DNA of 64,000 nucleotides from Chitinophagaceae bacterium (GCA_016719815.1 JADJYK010000013.1:62001-126000); one strand, 5' to 3'. Shown: positions 35,232-45,373, counted from the first letter of the stretch. The notes: generated by a model not told the origin, from the sequence alone. Translations and numbers: made by a program.

Positions 35232-35334
35232 AGCTTCAGCAGGATTAGTAGTGTAAAATTTCGGCGAAGTTTTTAATTAGCCAAATTTTTTAAAAAAAAA
35301 ATCAAATTTTCTTTTAACACTAATAAAGCCTTTT

Positions 35335-36600
35335 TTATCCGGCATAAATGAGTTGTTCTCTTCCCGGCCCATTAGATATATAATATACTTTTATACCAAG
35401 GTAATTATTAATGAAATCAATATATGTTTTTGTTTTAACAGGCAGTGCTGAATAATCCGCTATTTTACTGATATCCGTTTCCCACCCCTCGAATTGCTGG
35501 TATACAGGCTCCGGCTTTTGCCTTTCCAGCTGAAAAGGCACTTCGCTTGTATTTGTACCATTAATATTGTAAGCAGTGCAGACCTGTAATTCACTAAAGG
35601 CATCGAGAACATCTGCTTTTGTCATAATGAGTTTTGTAACCCCGTTTACCATGCAGGCAAATTTTAGGGCTACCAGGTCAATCCATCCACAGCGGCGGGG
35701 TCGTCCGGTTGTTGCACCAAATTCATTACCTACCCTTCGTAATTCTTCACCAGTGGCATCTTCCAGTTCAGTAGGAAAAGGACCACTGCCAACCCTGGTG
35801 CAATAAGCCTTGGTTATACCAAATACTTCCCCAATCAGGTGAGGCGCAATTCCAAGGCCACTGCAAACACCCGCCGTAATTGTATTGGAAGAGGTAACAT
35901 AAGGGAAAGTTCCATAATCAATATCAAGCATGCTGCCCTGCGCACCTTCGGCAAGTATCTTTTTGCCTTTTTTTATCTGCTCATCGATGAAATATTCTCC
36001 GTTTACGATGTTAAGCTGTTTTAAAAATTCAACTGCTCCGAAAAACTCATCTTCCCATGCTGAAATATCTTCATGAAAATTAAAGTTATCAAGCAGGCGC
36101 TGATGTTTTATCCTGAGTTTGATGTAAGAAGTAATGAAATTTTTATCAAGGAGGTCTCCAACTCTCAATCCGTTTCTCCCCGTTTTATCCATATAAGCCG
36201 GACCAATACCTTTGAGAGTGGATCCAATTTTAAGATGGCCTTTGGAAAGTTCTGCTGCTTTATCTAAAGCCCGGTGAGTAGGGAGTATAAGATGTGTACG
36301 CTCAGAAACAAACAGGTGTTTTTTCAGATCCACACCAAAAGAAGCAACCGTATCGCATTCTCTTTTAAGTGTAACTGGGTCGAGCACCACACCGTTTCCA
36401 ATAAGGTTAATAATGCCCGGATGAAAAATACCGGATGGTATCTGGTGCAACACCACCTTTTTATCGTTTACATACAAGGTCTGGCCAGCATTGGGGCCAC
36501 CCTGAAATCGGGCCACCATATCATAGCCTTTGGCAACATCGTCGACAATCTTTCCTTTCCCTTCATCGCCCCACTGGAGGCCAAGTATTACATCTACCAT
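35335..36600 (-). CDS. purA: Adenylosuccinate synthetase
   Basis: 421 residues. The GTP-binding N-terminus is VILGLQWGDEGKGKIVDDV (Asp and His catalytic region in WGDEGKGK and FQGGPNAGQT). SERTHLILPTHRALD, STLKGIGPAYMDK, DIDYGTFPYVTSSN, TRVGSGPFPTEL, TTGRPRRCGWIDLVAL and a C-terminal SNGPGREQLI follow. It makes adenylosuccinate from IMP and aspartate in AMP synthesis. The frame is intact. Confidence 0.95.
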   Translation of the reverse strand: MVDVILGLQWGDEGKGKIVDDVAKGYDMVARFQGGPNAGQTLYVNDKKVVLHQIPSGIFHPGIINLIGNGVVLDPVTLKRECDTVASFGVDLKKHLFVSERTHLILPTHRALDKAAELSKGHLKIGSTLKGIGPAYMDKTGRNGLRVGDLLDKNFITSYIKLRIKHQRLLDNFNFHEDISAWEDEFFGAVEFLKQLNIVNGEYFIDEQIKKGKKILAEGAQGSMLDIDYGTFPYVTSSNTITAGVCSGLGIAPHLIGEVFGITKAYCTRVGSGPFPTELEDATGEELRRVGNEFGATTGRPRRCGWIDLVALKFACMVNGVTKLIMTKADVLDAFSELQVCTAYNINGTNTSEVPFQLERQKPEPVYQQFEGWETDISKIADYSALPVKTKTYIDFINNYLGIKVYYISNGPGREQLIYAG

Positions 36601-36670
36601 TATTAATAATTACAGTTTTAGAAAGTGGTAATCCTGAGTGTTAGTATCAGGCATTTAAAAGCAAGCAGGG

Positions 36671-36678
36671 CAAAATTA
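36671..36678 (-). promoter_or_regulatory. -7 box upstream of purA
   Basis: TAATTTTG on the minus strand matches TAnnTTTG, with a leader of about 70 bases to the purA ATG. No -33 TTG was found. Confidence 0.4.
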
Positions 36679-36684
36679 CGGGTT

Positions 36685-36716
36685 CAAAAAAAAGCCACCG
36701 AATTAATCCGGTAGCT
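36685..36716 (-). terminator. Terminator of the T9SS cargo gene
   Basis: On the minus strand AGCTACCGG and CCGGTGGC-like arms (one mismatch) flank a short AT loop and are followed by a run of T. It lies 30 bases after the stop of the gene at 36747. Confidence 0.6.
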
Positions 36717-36746
36717 ATTAATTTTTTTTATTCACAAACAATACAT

Positions 36747-39515
36747 TTATCGGATAAGCGTAAGTACCCCCTTCTTGATGATTGCCCTGTCTTGTTCTGT
36801 TAGAGCTTCGGCTATCCATACATAAGTGCCAGTTGCCTGTTTTGTACCATTGATAGTGCCATCCCACCCTTCATGCAGCTTTGTTGTACTGAACATTTGC
36901 TGGCCAAACCTATTGAAAACCCGGAAATATTTTAGTGTTTTAATTCCAACAGGGAAAGGTGTCAGTATGTCATTCCTTCCATCACCGTTTGGCGTAAAGC
37001 CCGTTGGTACATATAGATCCGGGCCTTTATACACTTTGACCTTTACATATCCTTCACCCTTGCACCCTGCCAATGTAGTACCAATTACCTGGTACTGTAC
37101 CACTTCACCAATTGCCCCGGCTGTAACCGTAGGACTGGCAATTGCAGGATCATCAAGGCCAATTGATGGTGTCCAGTTAAAAAATTTCACATCCGGATCG
37201 GCTGAAGTTGCCAGTATTGGCAATTGATCTGTTTGATACACCACAGTATCAAAAGGGAAAGTTTTTATTTTTATTGGTGGTGTTACGTCTATGTTCACAT
37301 CATCCGTAATAAGGGATGCACAACCGTTAGCATCGGCCAATATAGACAAAGTATAAACCACGTCTTTGGGCGGACTGGAAACAGGATTAGCAACATTAGT
37401 ATTATCAAGATAAGAAGCCGGTGTCCATTTATACTGTACGCCATTCCCTGCCTGTAACCGGTAAGTTTGACCATAACAGATAAAACCGTCGGGGCCAGCA
37501 TCTGGTACCGGGGCTTTATTTACATTAACGAGCACTGTATCATAGTCCACACACAGTCCTTTGGTAATCTTAACAATATACTCCGTAGTTAAAACAGGAC
37601 TTGCCACCGGGTTATAAATAGTAGTATCATTCAGACCTGTACGTGGCGACCAATCGTATTGGGTTCCATTGGTTACAATTTGCAACTGTGTTGATTTACT
37701 TTCGCAAATGGTCGGATCAGTTTGAGGCGTAAATGTCAGGTTATTCGAAAGACCAACCGCAGTATTAAAGATTTTAAGACATCCGTTGGCATCTTTAACC
37801 GTTACAGTATAGCTGGCATTTGGCAGTACATTAAACACATTCGATGTCTGGAAATTTACCCCATCAATTGAAAATTGGTAACCAGGTGACCCTCCGGAAG
37901 CAGTAACAGTGATGGTCCCATCTGCACCTCCATCACAGGTGCCGTTCTGATTAACAGAAATGGCATCCAGCAGGGTTGGTTCACTTACTGTAATTGCAGT
38001 AGTGCCCGGACAAATATCTGCCGACCTGAAATGTACAGTATAAGTACCGGCTGAAACATTATTAAATACATTACTTGTTTGCCAGTTTGTCCCATCCAGT
38101 GAATACTCAAATGGTGGTGTGCCAAGTGAGGGTTGAGCAACAGTTATCGTTCCTGTGGCGGAGCCTTTGCACAAGACATCAGTCTTGCTTGCTGTAGTGA
38201 TAAGTCCAGGACCGGCAGCTACCGTTACACTGGCACTGCTCGGACATCCGTTTGCATCGCTCATGGTAATGGTATGCGAACCTGCCGGAACATTTGTAAA
38301 TGTATGCGCTCCCGGCACTGATACGGGTGGAGCACCATCTAATGAAAAACTGAATGGAGAAGTACCTGATAATGGTGTTACTGTTACGGTACCATCTGTA
38401 GCTCCGTTGCAAAGGGTTGAGGTGGTGGCTGTATTAGCAGTGATTGCATTGACCCGTGAAATCCTTACTGTATCCACTCCAAAGACTTCAGCGGCAGGAT
38501 CATCATTTTTTGTATACACAGAGCGGATAATATACTTGGTTAACCCGGCAGCCGGTACACAGATGTTTGGAAAAATCGCTTCCAGTTTTCCTGTTCCGGC
38601 AGGGGTAACCGAACCTGTTGAGAGAATATTTCCCGATATATCAAGCAATTCAACTCTTTTGAACAACGAAGCTCCCCCAACAGGTATAAACCGCCAGGCT
38701 TCATTCATTCCTATTGATCCCCATGGAGGATCTGTGGCAGACCTGCCCGGAGCCATTATTCCCTGGTCTTTGTTCCAGTTCTGAATTCCAACAATGGAAC
38801 GTCCGCCATTCCAGCCCAAACATATCTGTTTATCAAAAATAAGCACCTCAATTACTCCGGTCGACTCATACAATACAATTTGATGTGTATTTTCTATTAG
38901 CGGATTACAAGAAGAACTATATAGAGGCACTTTATAAAAACTCAAAATCCATCTTCTGTGAGGTGCTGTTCCGACTGTCTGGTATTGTACCCTGTTGGAA
39001 GGTGAGGTTCCAACGTAAGGATGTAAATCATGATAAGGTCCCATGATTACTGCCCTGTCGTAGCTGGTGGATGGAAGGTTACCTGTTGCACCTGCCGGTA
39101 TGGACCAGTGTGCAAATGCACCAGCTTTTGATATATCAAAACTAACAAGCCCATTTGTGCTGGCAATAAGCGAATTGTATATTGTACCAAAAAAAGGAAA
39201 CGGGAATCCAATATTAATGACACCACTATATTTATCATCAACAGTTAATGATGCTGAAACACCTGAGGGATCATTGGGTGCAATATACTGGGGCATACAT
39301 CCTGAAGACGGATTGCTGATCGGTACTAATGAATAATTAAATGATGTACCATAGATATCTGGTATAATACCTTTAAGATCAAAACATACCACATTACACC
39401 CGGGTATTGTTGTGTCCCTGTTACAACTAAATACAAAACCCTGCGCAAAAAGGCCAGAGTTAATACTGGTTAATAAAGTAAATACAATAAAAATCCGCAG
39501 ATAAAAAAACTTCAT
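36747..39515 (-). CDS. Type IX secretion cargo with SprB-like repeats
   Basis: 922-residue exported protein. A signal peptide (MKFFYLRIFIVFTLLTSINSGLFAQ) leads into a region of about 320 residues with beta-sandwich character (VINIGFPFPFFGTIYNS, RWILSFYKVPLY). Three consecutive SprB-like repeats follow (for example LCNGATDGTVTVTPLSGTSP, GCPSSASVTV and TDVLCKGSATGTITV), then Ig/PKD-like modules. The C-terminal domain is the gliding-associated type B CTD: YVPTGFTPNGDGRNDILTPF, FRVFNRFGQQMFST, GWDGTINGTKQATGTYVW. It is probably displayed on the surface or released; ligand unknown. A terminator follows. Confidence 0.88.
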   Translation of the reverse strand: MKFFYLRIFIVFTLLTSINSGLFAQGFVFSCNRDTTIPGCNVVCFDLKGIIPDIYGTSFNYSLVPISNPSSGCMPQYIAPNDPSGVSASLTVDDKYSGVINIGFPFPFFGTIYNSLIASTNGLVSFDISKAGAFAHWSIPAGATGNLPSTSYDRAVIMGPYHDLHPYVGTSPSNRVQYQTVGTAPHRRWILSFYKVPLYSSSCNPLIENTHQIVLYESTGVIEVLIFDKQICLGWNGGRSIVGIQNWNKDQGIMAPGRSATDPPWGSIGMNEAWRFIPVGGASLFKRVELLDISGNILSTGSVTPAGTGKLEAIFPNICVPAAGLTKYIIRSVYTKNDDPAAEVFGVDTVRISRVNAITANTATTSTLCNGATDGTVTVTPLSGTSPFSFSLDGAPPVSVPGAHTFTNVPAGSHTITMSDANGCPSSASVTVAAGPGLITTASKTDVLCKGSATGTITVAQPSLGTPPFEYSLDGTNWQTSNVFNNVSAGTYTVHFRSADICPGTTAITVSEPTLLDAISVNQNGTCDGGADGTITVTASGGSPGYQFSIDGVNFQTSNVFNVLPNASYTVTVKDANGCLKIFNTAVGLSNNLTFTPQTDPTICESKSTQLQIVTNGTQYDWSPRTGLNDTTIYNPVASPVLTTEYIVKITKGLCVDYDTVLVNVNKAPVPDAGPDGFICYGQTYRLQAGNGVQYKWTPASYLDNTNVANPVSSPPKDVVYTLSILADANGCASLITDDVNIDVTPPIKIKTFPFDTVVYQTDQLPILATSADPDVKFFNWTPSIGLDDPAIASPTVTAGAIGEVVQYQVIGTTLAGCKGEGYVKVKVYKGPDLYVPTGFTPNGDGRNDILTPFPVGIKTLKYFRVFNRFGQQMFSTTKLHEGWDGTINGTKQATGTYVWIAEALTEQDRAIIKKGVLTLIR

Positions 39516-39667
39516 AAATGCCAGTTAGCTTCTGTAGTTAAGTAATCAGAGAAACGAAGGCAAAAGATAAGAAAAAATGAAACATCACAGAGTCATCCCC
39601 ACTCAATGATTGATAATTTTCAATGAATCAATGCATTTTTTGAAAAATAATTGATTTTGGGCAATCA

Positions 39668-41913
39668 TCAGGAAGGCACATCGTCCATATCGTACCTTTC
39701 TACCGACTCAATTCCCGGCAGGTTATAAAGGCATTGCACCAGGTTATCAAGCTCTTCTTTGTCATTAACATACAGCTTAATATTACCCCGAAAAAGCCCT
39801 TCTTTGGCTTCAATGGTCATTGCGGCAATATTCAGTTTCAGTTCACCTGAAATAAGATTAGTTATTTTGTTTACCACTCCCACATCATCTAATCCAATTA
39901 TCTTAACCCCTGTAAGGAAAGATATTTCTTTGTTTTTTGCCCACTTTGTTTTTACAACCCGATGCCCATAATTGGCCAGCAATTTTGCTGCATTCGGACA
40001 GTTGGTGCGATGGATCGTCAGCCCTTTACCTGTAGTAACAAATCCAAAAACATCATCTCCGGGAATAGGCTTGCAGCAGTTGGCAAGATTATATACAATT
40101 TTATCACTGCTTTCTCCAAATATTATCAGTTCAGCATCTTTTTTTGCGTGGTGTACCTGCCCGGGGACAAATTCATGCTTCTCAGGTAAATGCCGGACAG
40201 GCTTAGGCGCTTCAATTTTGTCTCCACTAACCTTAAAATCTTTCAGATCTTTCAGGTCAATATTCTTAATAGCTACCTGGTAAAATAAATCCAGGTTGGA
40301 AGGCAACTTATACCAGTGCACTAGTTCTTCAATATTATGTTGTACAAACGACACTCCCAATCCTTCAAGCTTTCGTTGCACTGCATACTTTCCCTCGTCT
40401 GCCACTTTTTTCTTTTCTTCCTTCAGGGCATCCCTTATTCTGCCCTTGGCACGGGAAGTAACAACAAAAGACAGCCAGTCTTCTGATGCTTTTTGTTTGT
40501 TGCTGGTGATTATTTCAACCTGGTCACCGCTGTGCAGCTTATGGCTGATAGGCACCAGCTTATGATTAACCTTGGCACCGATAGTTTTTACACCGATAGC
40601 ACTGTGTATGGAAAATGCAAAATCGAGAGCGGTAGAACCAACAGGCAGCATTTTCACATCGCCTTTTGGTGTGTATACAAAAATTTCATCGACAAGGAAG
40701 CTGGTTTTAAACTCCTGCAGAAAATCAATGCTGTCTGATTCCTGGTGGCCAATCACCTCTCTTATCTGTTGAAACCACTTATCGAAACGGTCACCTTCGC
40801 CACTGTCTTCTTTATACTTCCAGTGGGCAGCTAACCCTTTTTCAGCAATTTCATTCATCCGCTTTGTACGAATTTGAACTTCCACCCATCTGCCCATTGG
40901 CCCCATTACAGTGGTATGTAAGGCTTCGTATCCATTGCTTTTGGGATTACTCAGCCAGTCACGCAATCTTTCCGGTGATGGGTTATACTCATCTGAAACA
41001 ATGGAATATACCTTCCAGCAGTCTTCCTTTTCTTTTTCGGGAGATGAATCAAGGATAATTCTGATGGCAAAAAGATCATAAACCTCTTCAAATTCTACTC
41101 CTTTCTTTTTTATCTTATTCCAGATGGAGTGAATACTCTTGGGCCGGCCATAAACTTCTGCTTTCAGATTTGCCTTTTCAACTTTATCCTTTATAGGCTT
41201 GATAAACTCATTTATAAACCTTGCTCTCTCTTTTTTTGTTTCAGCAAGCTTACGGGCAATGTCTTTATACACATCAGGCTCCATATACTTCATCGCCAGA
41301 TCTTCCATCTCTGTTTTAATAGTATACAAACCCATTCGGTGGGCAAGTGGCGCATAGATGTAGACTGTTTCCGAAGAAACCTTCAGTTGCTTTTCCCGTT
41401 TCATACTGTCGAGAGTACGCATATTATGCAACCTGTCGGCCAGTTTTATCAGTATTACTCTTGGGTCATCGGTAAGTGTAAGCAGTATTTTTTGAAATTT
41501 TCAGCCTGTTGCGATGCATTTACATCCATCACATTCGAAATCTTTGTAAGGCCGTCCACAATTTTGGTTATCTCACTGCCAAATTCCCTCTTAACATCAT
41601 CCGGTGTTATATCAGTGTCTTCAACCGTATCATGCAAAAGTGCAGCAATAGTGGACCGGACACCGAGACCAATTTCTTCAACAGAAATCTTTGCCACGGC
41701 AATGGGGTGCAATATATAAGGCTCACCACTTTTCCGGCGCATAGTTTTGTGGGCCTCTGCAGCCATCTCAAAAGCAGTACGGATCAGGTTTTTGTCACCC
41801 GGTTTCAATTTAGATTTTACCACTTTCAGCAATGAACGGTACTCCCTGAGAATGAGCTTTTTCTCTTCCTCTTCGTTCAAGTGGTATTTGGGTATTTGCG
41901 AAACAGTATCCAT
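39668..41913 (-). CDS. Bifunctional (p)ppGpp synthetase/hydrolase (one frameshift)
   Basis: About 748 residues. HD hydrolase domain: AHKTMRRKSGEPYILHPIAV and LLHDTVEDTDITPDD. Synthetase: YGRPKSIHSIWNKIKKKGVEFEEVYDLFAIRII and EALHTTVMG. TGS: VDEIFVYTPKGDVKMLP. C-terminal ACT: TGVKIIGLDDVGVVNKI. The run of six T at 41488-41493 is one base short; restoring it joins QAENFKK to ILLTLTDDPRVILIKLADRLHNMRTL (HD metal Asp). ATG at 41913 (MDTVSQIPKYHL) is preferred over TTG at 41931. This is the stringent-response enzyme, both making and degrading the alarmone. Confidence 0.93.
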
Positions 41914-41962
41914 GACCGACGAATTTAGCAAGAAATCGTCAGTTTTCTTAAACGAAATGCCC

Positions 41963-41970
41963 TACATTTG
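41963..41970 (+). promoter_or_regulatory. -7 box upstream of tRNA-Leu
   Basis: TACATTTG matches TAnnTTTG and lies 89 bases before the tRNA. It is also divergent from the Rel gene. Confidence 0.45.
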
Positions 41971-41984
41971 CAACCCCAAACGAA

Positions 41985-42050
41985 ATAGCTGCGGGCTGCC
42001 AGCTATGAGCCAAGAGCAAAAGCTCACAGCTCAGAGCTATTAACTCAAAG
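41985..42050. repeat. Word-repeat (AGCTCAGAGCT type) before the tRNA
   Basis: AGCTGCGGGCTGCCAGCTATGAGC, CAAAAGCTCACAGCTCAGAGC and TATTAACTCAAAGC repeat AGCT/GAGC words in both orientations. The same words flank the four-helix-bundle gene. Confidence 0.5.
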
Positions 42051-42058
42051 CTTACTTC

Positions 42059-42140
42059 CCGGATGTGGTGAAATTGGTAGACACGTCAGACTTAGGATCT
42101 GATGCCGTAAGGTATGGGGGTTCGAGTCCCTCCATCCGGA
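42059..42140 (+). tRNA. tRNA-Leu (anticodon UAG)
   Basis: Acceptor stem CCGGATG pairs with CATCCGG (42133-42139) and A at 42140 is the discriminator. T8 and G9 precede the D arm GTG..AAATTGGTAGA..CAC. The anticodon stem TCAGA/TCTGA encloses the loop CTTAGGA with anticodon TAG at 42093-42095. A long variable arm (class II) is followed by the T arm GGGGGTTCGAGTCCCTC. The 3' CCA is not encoded. It reads CUA and CUN leucine codons. Confidence 0.95.
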
Positions 42141-42147
42141 CAGTAAA

Positions 42148-42231
42148 GGTAACAGGTTGAATTGTTGACAGGTTGATATACAAACCCAACTTTTCAACCT
42201 GTTAACATATAAACTTTTCAACTTAACAACA
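42148..42231. repeat. Word-repeat hairpin before tig
   Basis: AACAGGTTGAATTGTTGACAGG on the left and CAACTTTTCAACCTGTTAAC plus CTTTTCAACTTAAC on the right are imperfect complements. The region lies between the tRNA and the trigger factor start and so forms the tig leader. Confidence 0.5.
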
Positions 42232-43611
42232 ATGGCTACAGTTACAAAAGAAAACATCAGACTGCTGCATGAAAAACTGACAGTGAAATTAGATAAAGCT
42301 GATTACCTCCCTGCATTTGAAAAAGCATTAAAAGAGTATAGTAAAAAGGCAAATATCCCCGGCTTCCGCAAAGGCATGGTGCCTTCCGGACTGATTAAAA
42401 AAATGTATGGTGCTTCGCTCTTTACCGATGAAGTATTGAAATCTGTTGACAGGGAACTGATTGGCTACCTGCAAAACGAAAAGGTGGACATCTTTGCCCA
42501 ACCACTGCCACTGGAAACAGATTTTACACAATTAGATGTAAACAATCCGCTGGATTATTCATTCAATTTTGAAATCGGTGTAAAACCCGAATTCAGCCTG
42601 CCCGACCTGGCAAAGGCAAAAACAACCCGCTATGTGGTTACAGTAACTGAAGAAATGATTGACAGCGAAATTACCCGCCTGCAAAACCGCTATGGCAATA
42701 TGAAAGATGAAGAGGTAGTTTCTTCAGATGAAAACGTACTCAACCTCACCTTCACCGAAGCAAATGCTGACGGCATTGTTGTTGAAAACGGCCTGGTTAA
42801 AGACAATTCTATCCTGGTAAAATATTTTACAGAAAGCTTCCGCAGCAAATGGAGGGGAAAGAAAACCGGTGACACTGAAACAACACAGTTAAAAACCGCT
42901 TTCGACGAAAAAGAAAGAGAGTGGATTATCAGCGACCTTGGCCTGAAAGAAGATACCACTGCCGCAGATAAATATTTCACCATTGCTATTACCAAAATTG
43001 GCCTGCTGGAGAAAAAAGAACTGAACGAGGACTTCTTCAACCAGTTATATCCCGGCCAGGAAGTAAAAACAGAAGCCGATTTCAGGAACAAAATAAAAGA
43101 AGAAATTCAGGCTTACTGGAACGGTCAGGCCAATAACCAGATACACGACCAGGTGTTTCATGAACTGGCTGACCATACCAAAATTGAATTCCCCGAAGCT
43201 TTCCTGAAAAACTGGATTAAAACACAGGGCGAAGACAAAACCATTAAAACTGATGAAGAGGTGGAAGCCGAATTCCCCAAATTCATCAGCCAGTTAAAAT
43301 GGACACTTATTTCTGACAAAATTGTTCAGGAAAATGCCATACAAGTTTCTCCTGATGAAATAAGGGCTTTTGCCAAAAACCAGCTCTTCAGCTATATGGG
43401 CGGTGCCAACCTGAGCGACGGCCAGCCCTGGGTAACAGATTATGTAGAGAAGATGATGAAAGACCGGAAATATGTAGAAGAATCATACAACCGCATACAA
43501 ACACAGAAAATGTTTGAATGGGCTGCCACACAGGTAAATCCTGCTGACAAAGAAATTTCGGCAGATGACTTTACCAAAATGGTGGAAGAACACCAGCATC
43601 ATCACCATTGA
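42232..43611 (+). CDS. tig: Trigger factor
   Basis: 459 residues. The ribosome-binding N-terminal domain has VKLDKADYLPAFEKALKEYS and the signature ANIPGFRKGMVPSGLIKKMYG. The PPIase-like insert is divergent, as is common in Bacteroidota. The C-terminal chaperone domain follows (EDFFNQLYPGQEVKTEADFRNK, DDFTKMVEEH), ending in a natural EHQHHHH. It binds nascent chains at the ribosome exit and is followed by clpP1, clpP2 and clpX, the usual tig-clp neighbourhood. Confidence 0.92.
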   Translation: MATVTKENIRLLHEKLTVKLDKADYLPAFEKALKEYSKKANIPGFRKGMVPSGLIKKMYGASLFTDEVLKSVDRELIGYLQNEKVDIFAQPLPLETDFTQLDVNNPLDYSFNFEIGVKPEFSLPDLAKAKTTRYVVTVTEEMIDSEITRLQNRYGNMKDEEVVSSDENVLNLTFTEANADGIVVENGLVKDNSILVKYFTESFRSKWRGKKTGDTETTQLKTAFDEKEREWIISDLGLKEDTTAADKYFTIAITKIGLLEKKELNEDFFNQLYPGQEVKTEADFRNKIKEEIQAYWNGQANNQIHDQVFHELADHTKIEFPEAFLKNWIKTQGEDKTIKTDEEVEAEFPKFISQLKWTLISDKIVQENAIQVSPDEIRAFAKNQLFSYMGGANLSDGQPWVTDYVEKMMKDRKYVEESYNRIQTQKMFEWAATQVNPADKEISADDFTKMVEEHQHHHH

Positions 43612-43700
43612 TAGGCTGACAAGTTAATTAGTTGAAAGGTTGACAGGGATTAAACTCCTTTTCAACCTTTTTTCTTTTAATCCGTCAACTTGTCAACTTA
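43612..43700. repeat. Word-repeat hairpin after tig
   Basis: TGACAAGTTAATTAGTTGAAAGG and TTGACAGGGATTAAA on the left pair with TTTTAATCCGTCAACTTGTC on the right around a CTCC/TTTTT centre. It may also work as a terminator of tig. A second set of words occupies 43745-43835. Confidence 0.55.
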
Positions 43701-43719
43701 TTTTGCCGTTTTACCTTTT
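43690..43719 (+). promoter_or_regulatory. Promoter for the clp operon
   Basis: TTG (43690-43692), a 19-base spacer and TACCTTTT (43712-43719, followed by G). Spacing is as expected; the -7 box has one extra T before the G. The leader to the clpP1 ATG is about 115 bases and carries word repeats. Confidence 0.5.
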
Positions 43720-43840
43720 GGACGGATATTTGAGGATAAGGAACGTAGTTGAAAAGTTAGAAAGTTGATAAGGATACTGATATCCGTAACCTCTTTTTAC
43801 CTGTCAACAAATTAACTTGTTAACCTGTTAACTAAACAAC

Positions 43841-44533
43841 ATGTCATTCAATTCAGAATTTGAAAAATATGCCGTTAAGCATCACGGTATTTCCAGCAAT
43901 ACACTGCACGGCTATGCATCGCACCTCGTAACAGCCATGACACCCAACATTATCGAAGAACGTTCGCTGAATGTGGCCGTAATGGATGTGTATAGCCGCC
44001 TGATGATGGACCGGATTATTTTCCTGGGCTACCCCATCAATGATGAAATAGCCAATATCGTTACCGCACAATTACTGTTTCTCGATTCCACCGACCGGTC
44101 GAGAGATATTAATATGTATATCAACAGCCCCGGCGGCAGTGTGTATTCCGGCCTTGGAGTGTATGATACCATGCAGTATGTAAGTCCCGATATTGCCACC
44201 ATCTGTATTGGTGTGGCAGCCTCAATGGCCTGTGTGTTGCTGGGTGCAGGAACAAAAGGCAAAAGGGCGGCACTGAAACATTCCCGCATTATGATGCACC
44301 AGCCCAGCGGCGCTATCGGCGGACAGGCCAGTGATATTGAAATTACCGTGAACGAAATCCGCAAGCTGAAAAAAGAACTGTACGAAGTGGTAAGCAATCA
44401 TACCGGTCAGCCGATGGAAAAAATTGAAGCCGACTTTGACCGTGATAACTGGATGACCGCCTTTGAAGCAAAAGAATACGGACTCGTGGATGAAGTATTG
44501 CTAACCAATCCAAGAAAACAAAAAAAGGAGTAA
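43841..44533 (+). CDS. clpP: ATP-dependent Clp protease proteolytic subunit, paralogue 1
   Basis: 230 residues. The catalytic triad is Ser128 (GVAASMACVLLG), His153 (MMHQPSG) and Asp202 (FDRDNWM). The axial-loop and handle regions are DRIIFLGYPINDEI and YINSPGGSVYSGLGVYDTMQ. The N-terminus (MSFNSEFEKYAVKHHGIS) is the Bacteroidota pattern. It assembles into a 14-mer chamber fed by ClpX. A second ClpP follows after 49 bases. Confidence 0.92.
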   Translation: MSFNSEFEKYAVKHHGISSNTLHGYASHLVTAMTPNIIEERSLNVAVMDVYSRLMMDRIIFLGYPINDEIANIVTAQLLFLDSTDRSRDINMYINSPGGSVYSGLGVYDTMQYVSPDIATICIGVAASMACVLLGAGTKGKRAALKHSRIMMHQPSGAIGGQASDIEITVNEIRKLKKELYEVVSNHTGQPMEKIEADFDRDNWMTAFEAKEYGLVDEVLLTNPRKQKKE

Positions 44534-44582
44534 GTGTATACTGTTTATCAAATTGATTGAAACAACTTTAAACCAAGCAAAA

Positions 44583-45211
44583 ATGAACCGCAAAAACTAT
44601 ATATACAACGACTTTAAAGCCGAAGACGAAGACGAAAAGAAGAACAACCCAAAAGCGACCTGATGATGTTCAGCAAAAAACTGGAGAAGTACTTTTTTGA
44701 GAAAAGGGCCATCTACCTGTGGGGTGTGGTGGACGACAAAAGTGCCAAAGATGTGGTGAGCAAACTCCTGCTGCTTGATGCCGACAAACCCGGCGAAGAG
44801 ATAAAGTTCTACATCAACAGTCCGGGTGGTGTGGTTACCAGCGGCATGGTGATGTACGATACCATGCAGATGATTAAAAGCCCGGTGAGCACCATTTGTA
44901 TGGGACTGGCTGCCTCCATGGGCAGCATCCTGCTGAGTGGTGGTGCCAAAGGCCGCCGCTTCATCTTCCCTCATGGCGAGGTAATGATTCACCAGCCGTC
45001 ACTGGGTGGCTATATACAGGGCGTAAGTACCGATTTGGAAATACAGGCCCGCCAGACAAAACGGGTAAAAGAAATTGGTGCCGGTATCCTCGCTAAGAAC
45101 TGCGGCAAGACAGTAGAGCAAATTATGAAGGATTTTGACCGTGACTACTGGATGGATGCCCATCAGGCCATAGAATACGGCATCGCCGATAAACTTGTGG
45201 AGGTCCTGTAA
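44583..45211 (+). CDS. Clp protease proteolytic subunit, paralogue 2 (one frameshift)
   Basis: About 209 residues. The start is the ATG at 44583: MNRKNYIYNDFKAEDEDEKK, an acidic extension, then LMMFSKKLEKYFFEKRAIYLWG. AAAA at 44651-44654 is one base short; restoring it joins NNPK to SDLMMF. The triad is intact: GLAASMGSILLSGG (Ser), MIHQPSLGG (His), FDRDYWM (Asp). It may form a mixed 14-mer with ClpP1 or a separate complex. A terminator follows. Confidence 0.88.
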
Positions 45212-45283
45212 CCAGATGATTTTCAGTAGGTCAGATGTTTTCCCTTTCTGTTTTGAAGGAAATTTTCTTAAATACACCCAAAT

Positions 45284-45308
45284 AAAGCCACTCTTCTCGG
45301 GGTGGTTT
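45284..45308 (+). terminator. Terminator after clpP2
   Basis: AAAGCCACTC (45284-45293) and GGGGTGGTTT (45299-45308) form a 10-bp stem with two G-U pairs, followed by T-rich sequence. It separates the clpP pair from clpX. Confidence 0.6.
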
Positions 45309-45310
45309 TA

Positions 45311-45318
45311 TAATTTTG
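45311..45318 (+). promoter_or_regulatory. -7 box upstream of clpX
   Basis: TAATTTTG matches TAnnTTTG, directly after the terminator and 55 bases before the clpX ATG. No -33 TTG was found. Confidence 0.4.
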
Positions 45319-45373
45319 TTGTTAAGAATTCGTTATTAACCAGTTATTAATCCGTTACACTGAAAATATATAC

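Noticed and set aside
34873..35256. Ser-rich ORF on the plus strand
   Set aside because: It is the complement of the GAT/GAC/GAA repeats of the acidic minus-strand protein and has no independent features.
42232..43611. The HHHH end of trigger factor as a leftover cloning tag
   Set aside because: It is preceded by native sequence (MVEEHQ) and followed by native intergenic DNA with no vector features. Histidine-rich ends occur naturally.
8131..43835. CRISPR array
   Set aside because: The repeated words are short, degenerate and face each other; no unit of 25-40 bases recurs with regular spacers, and no cas gene is present.
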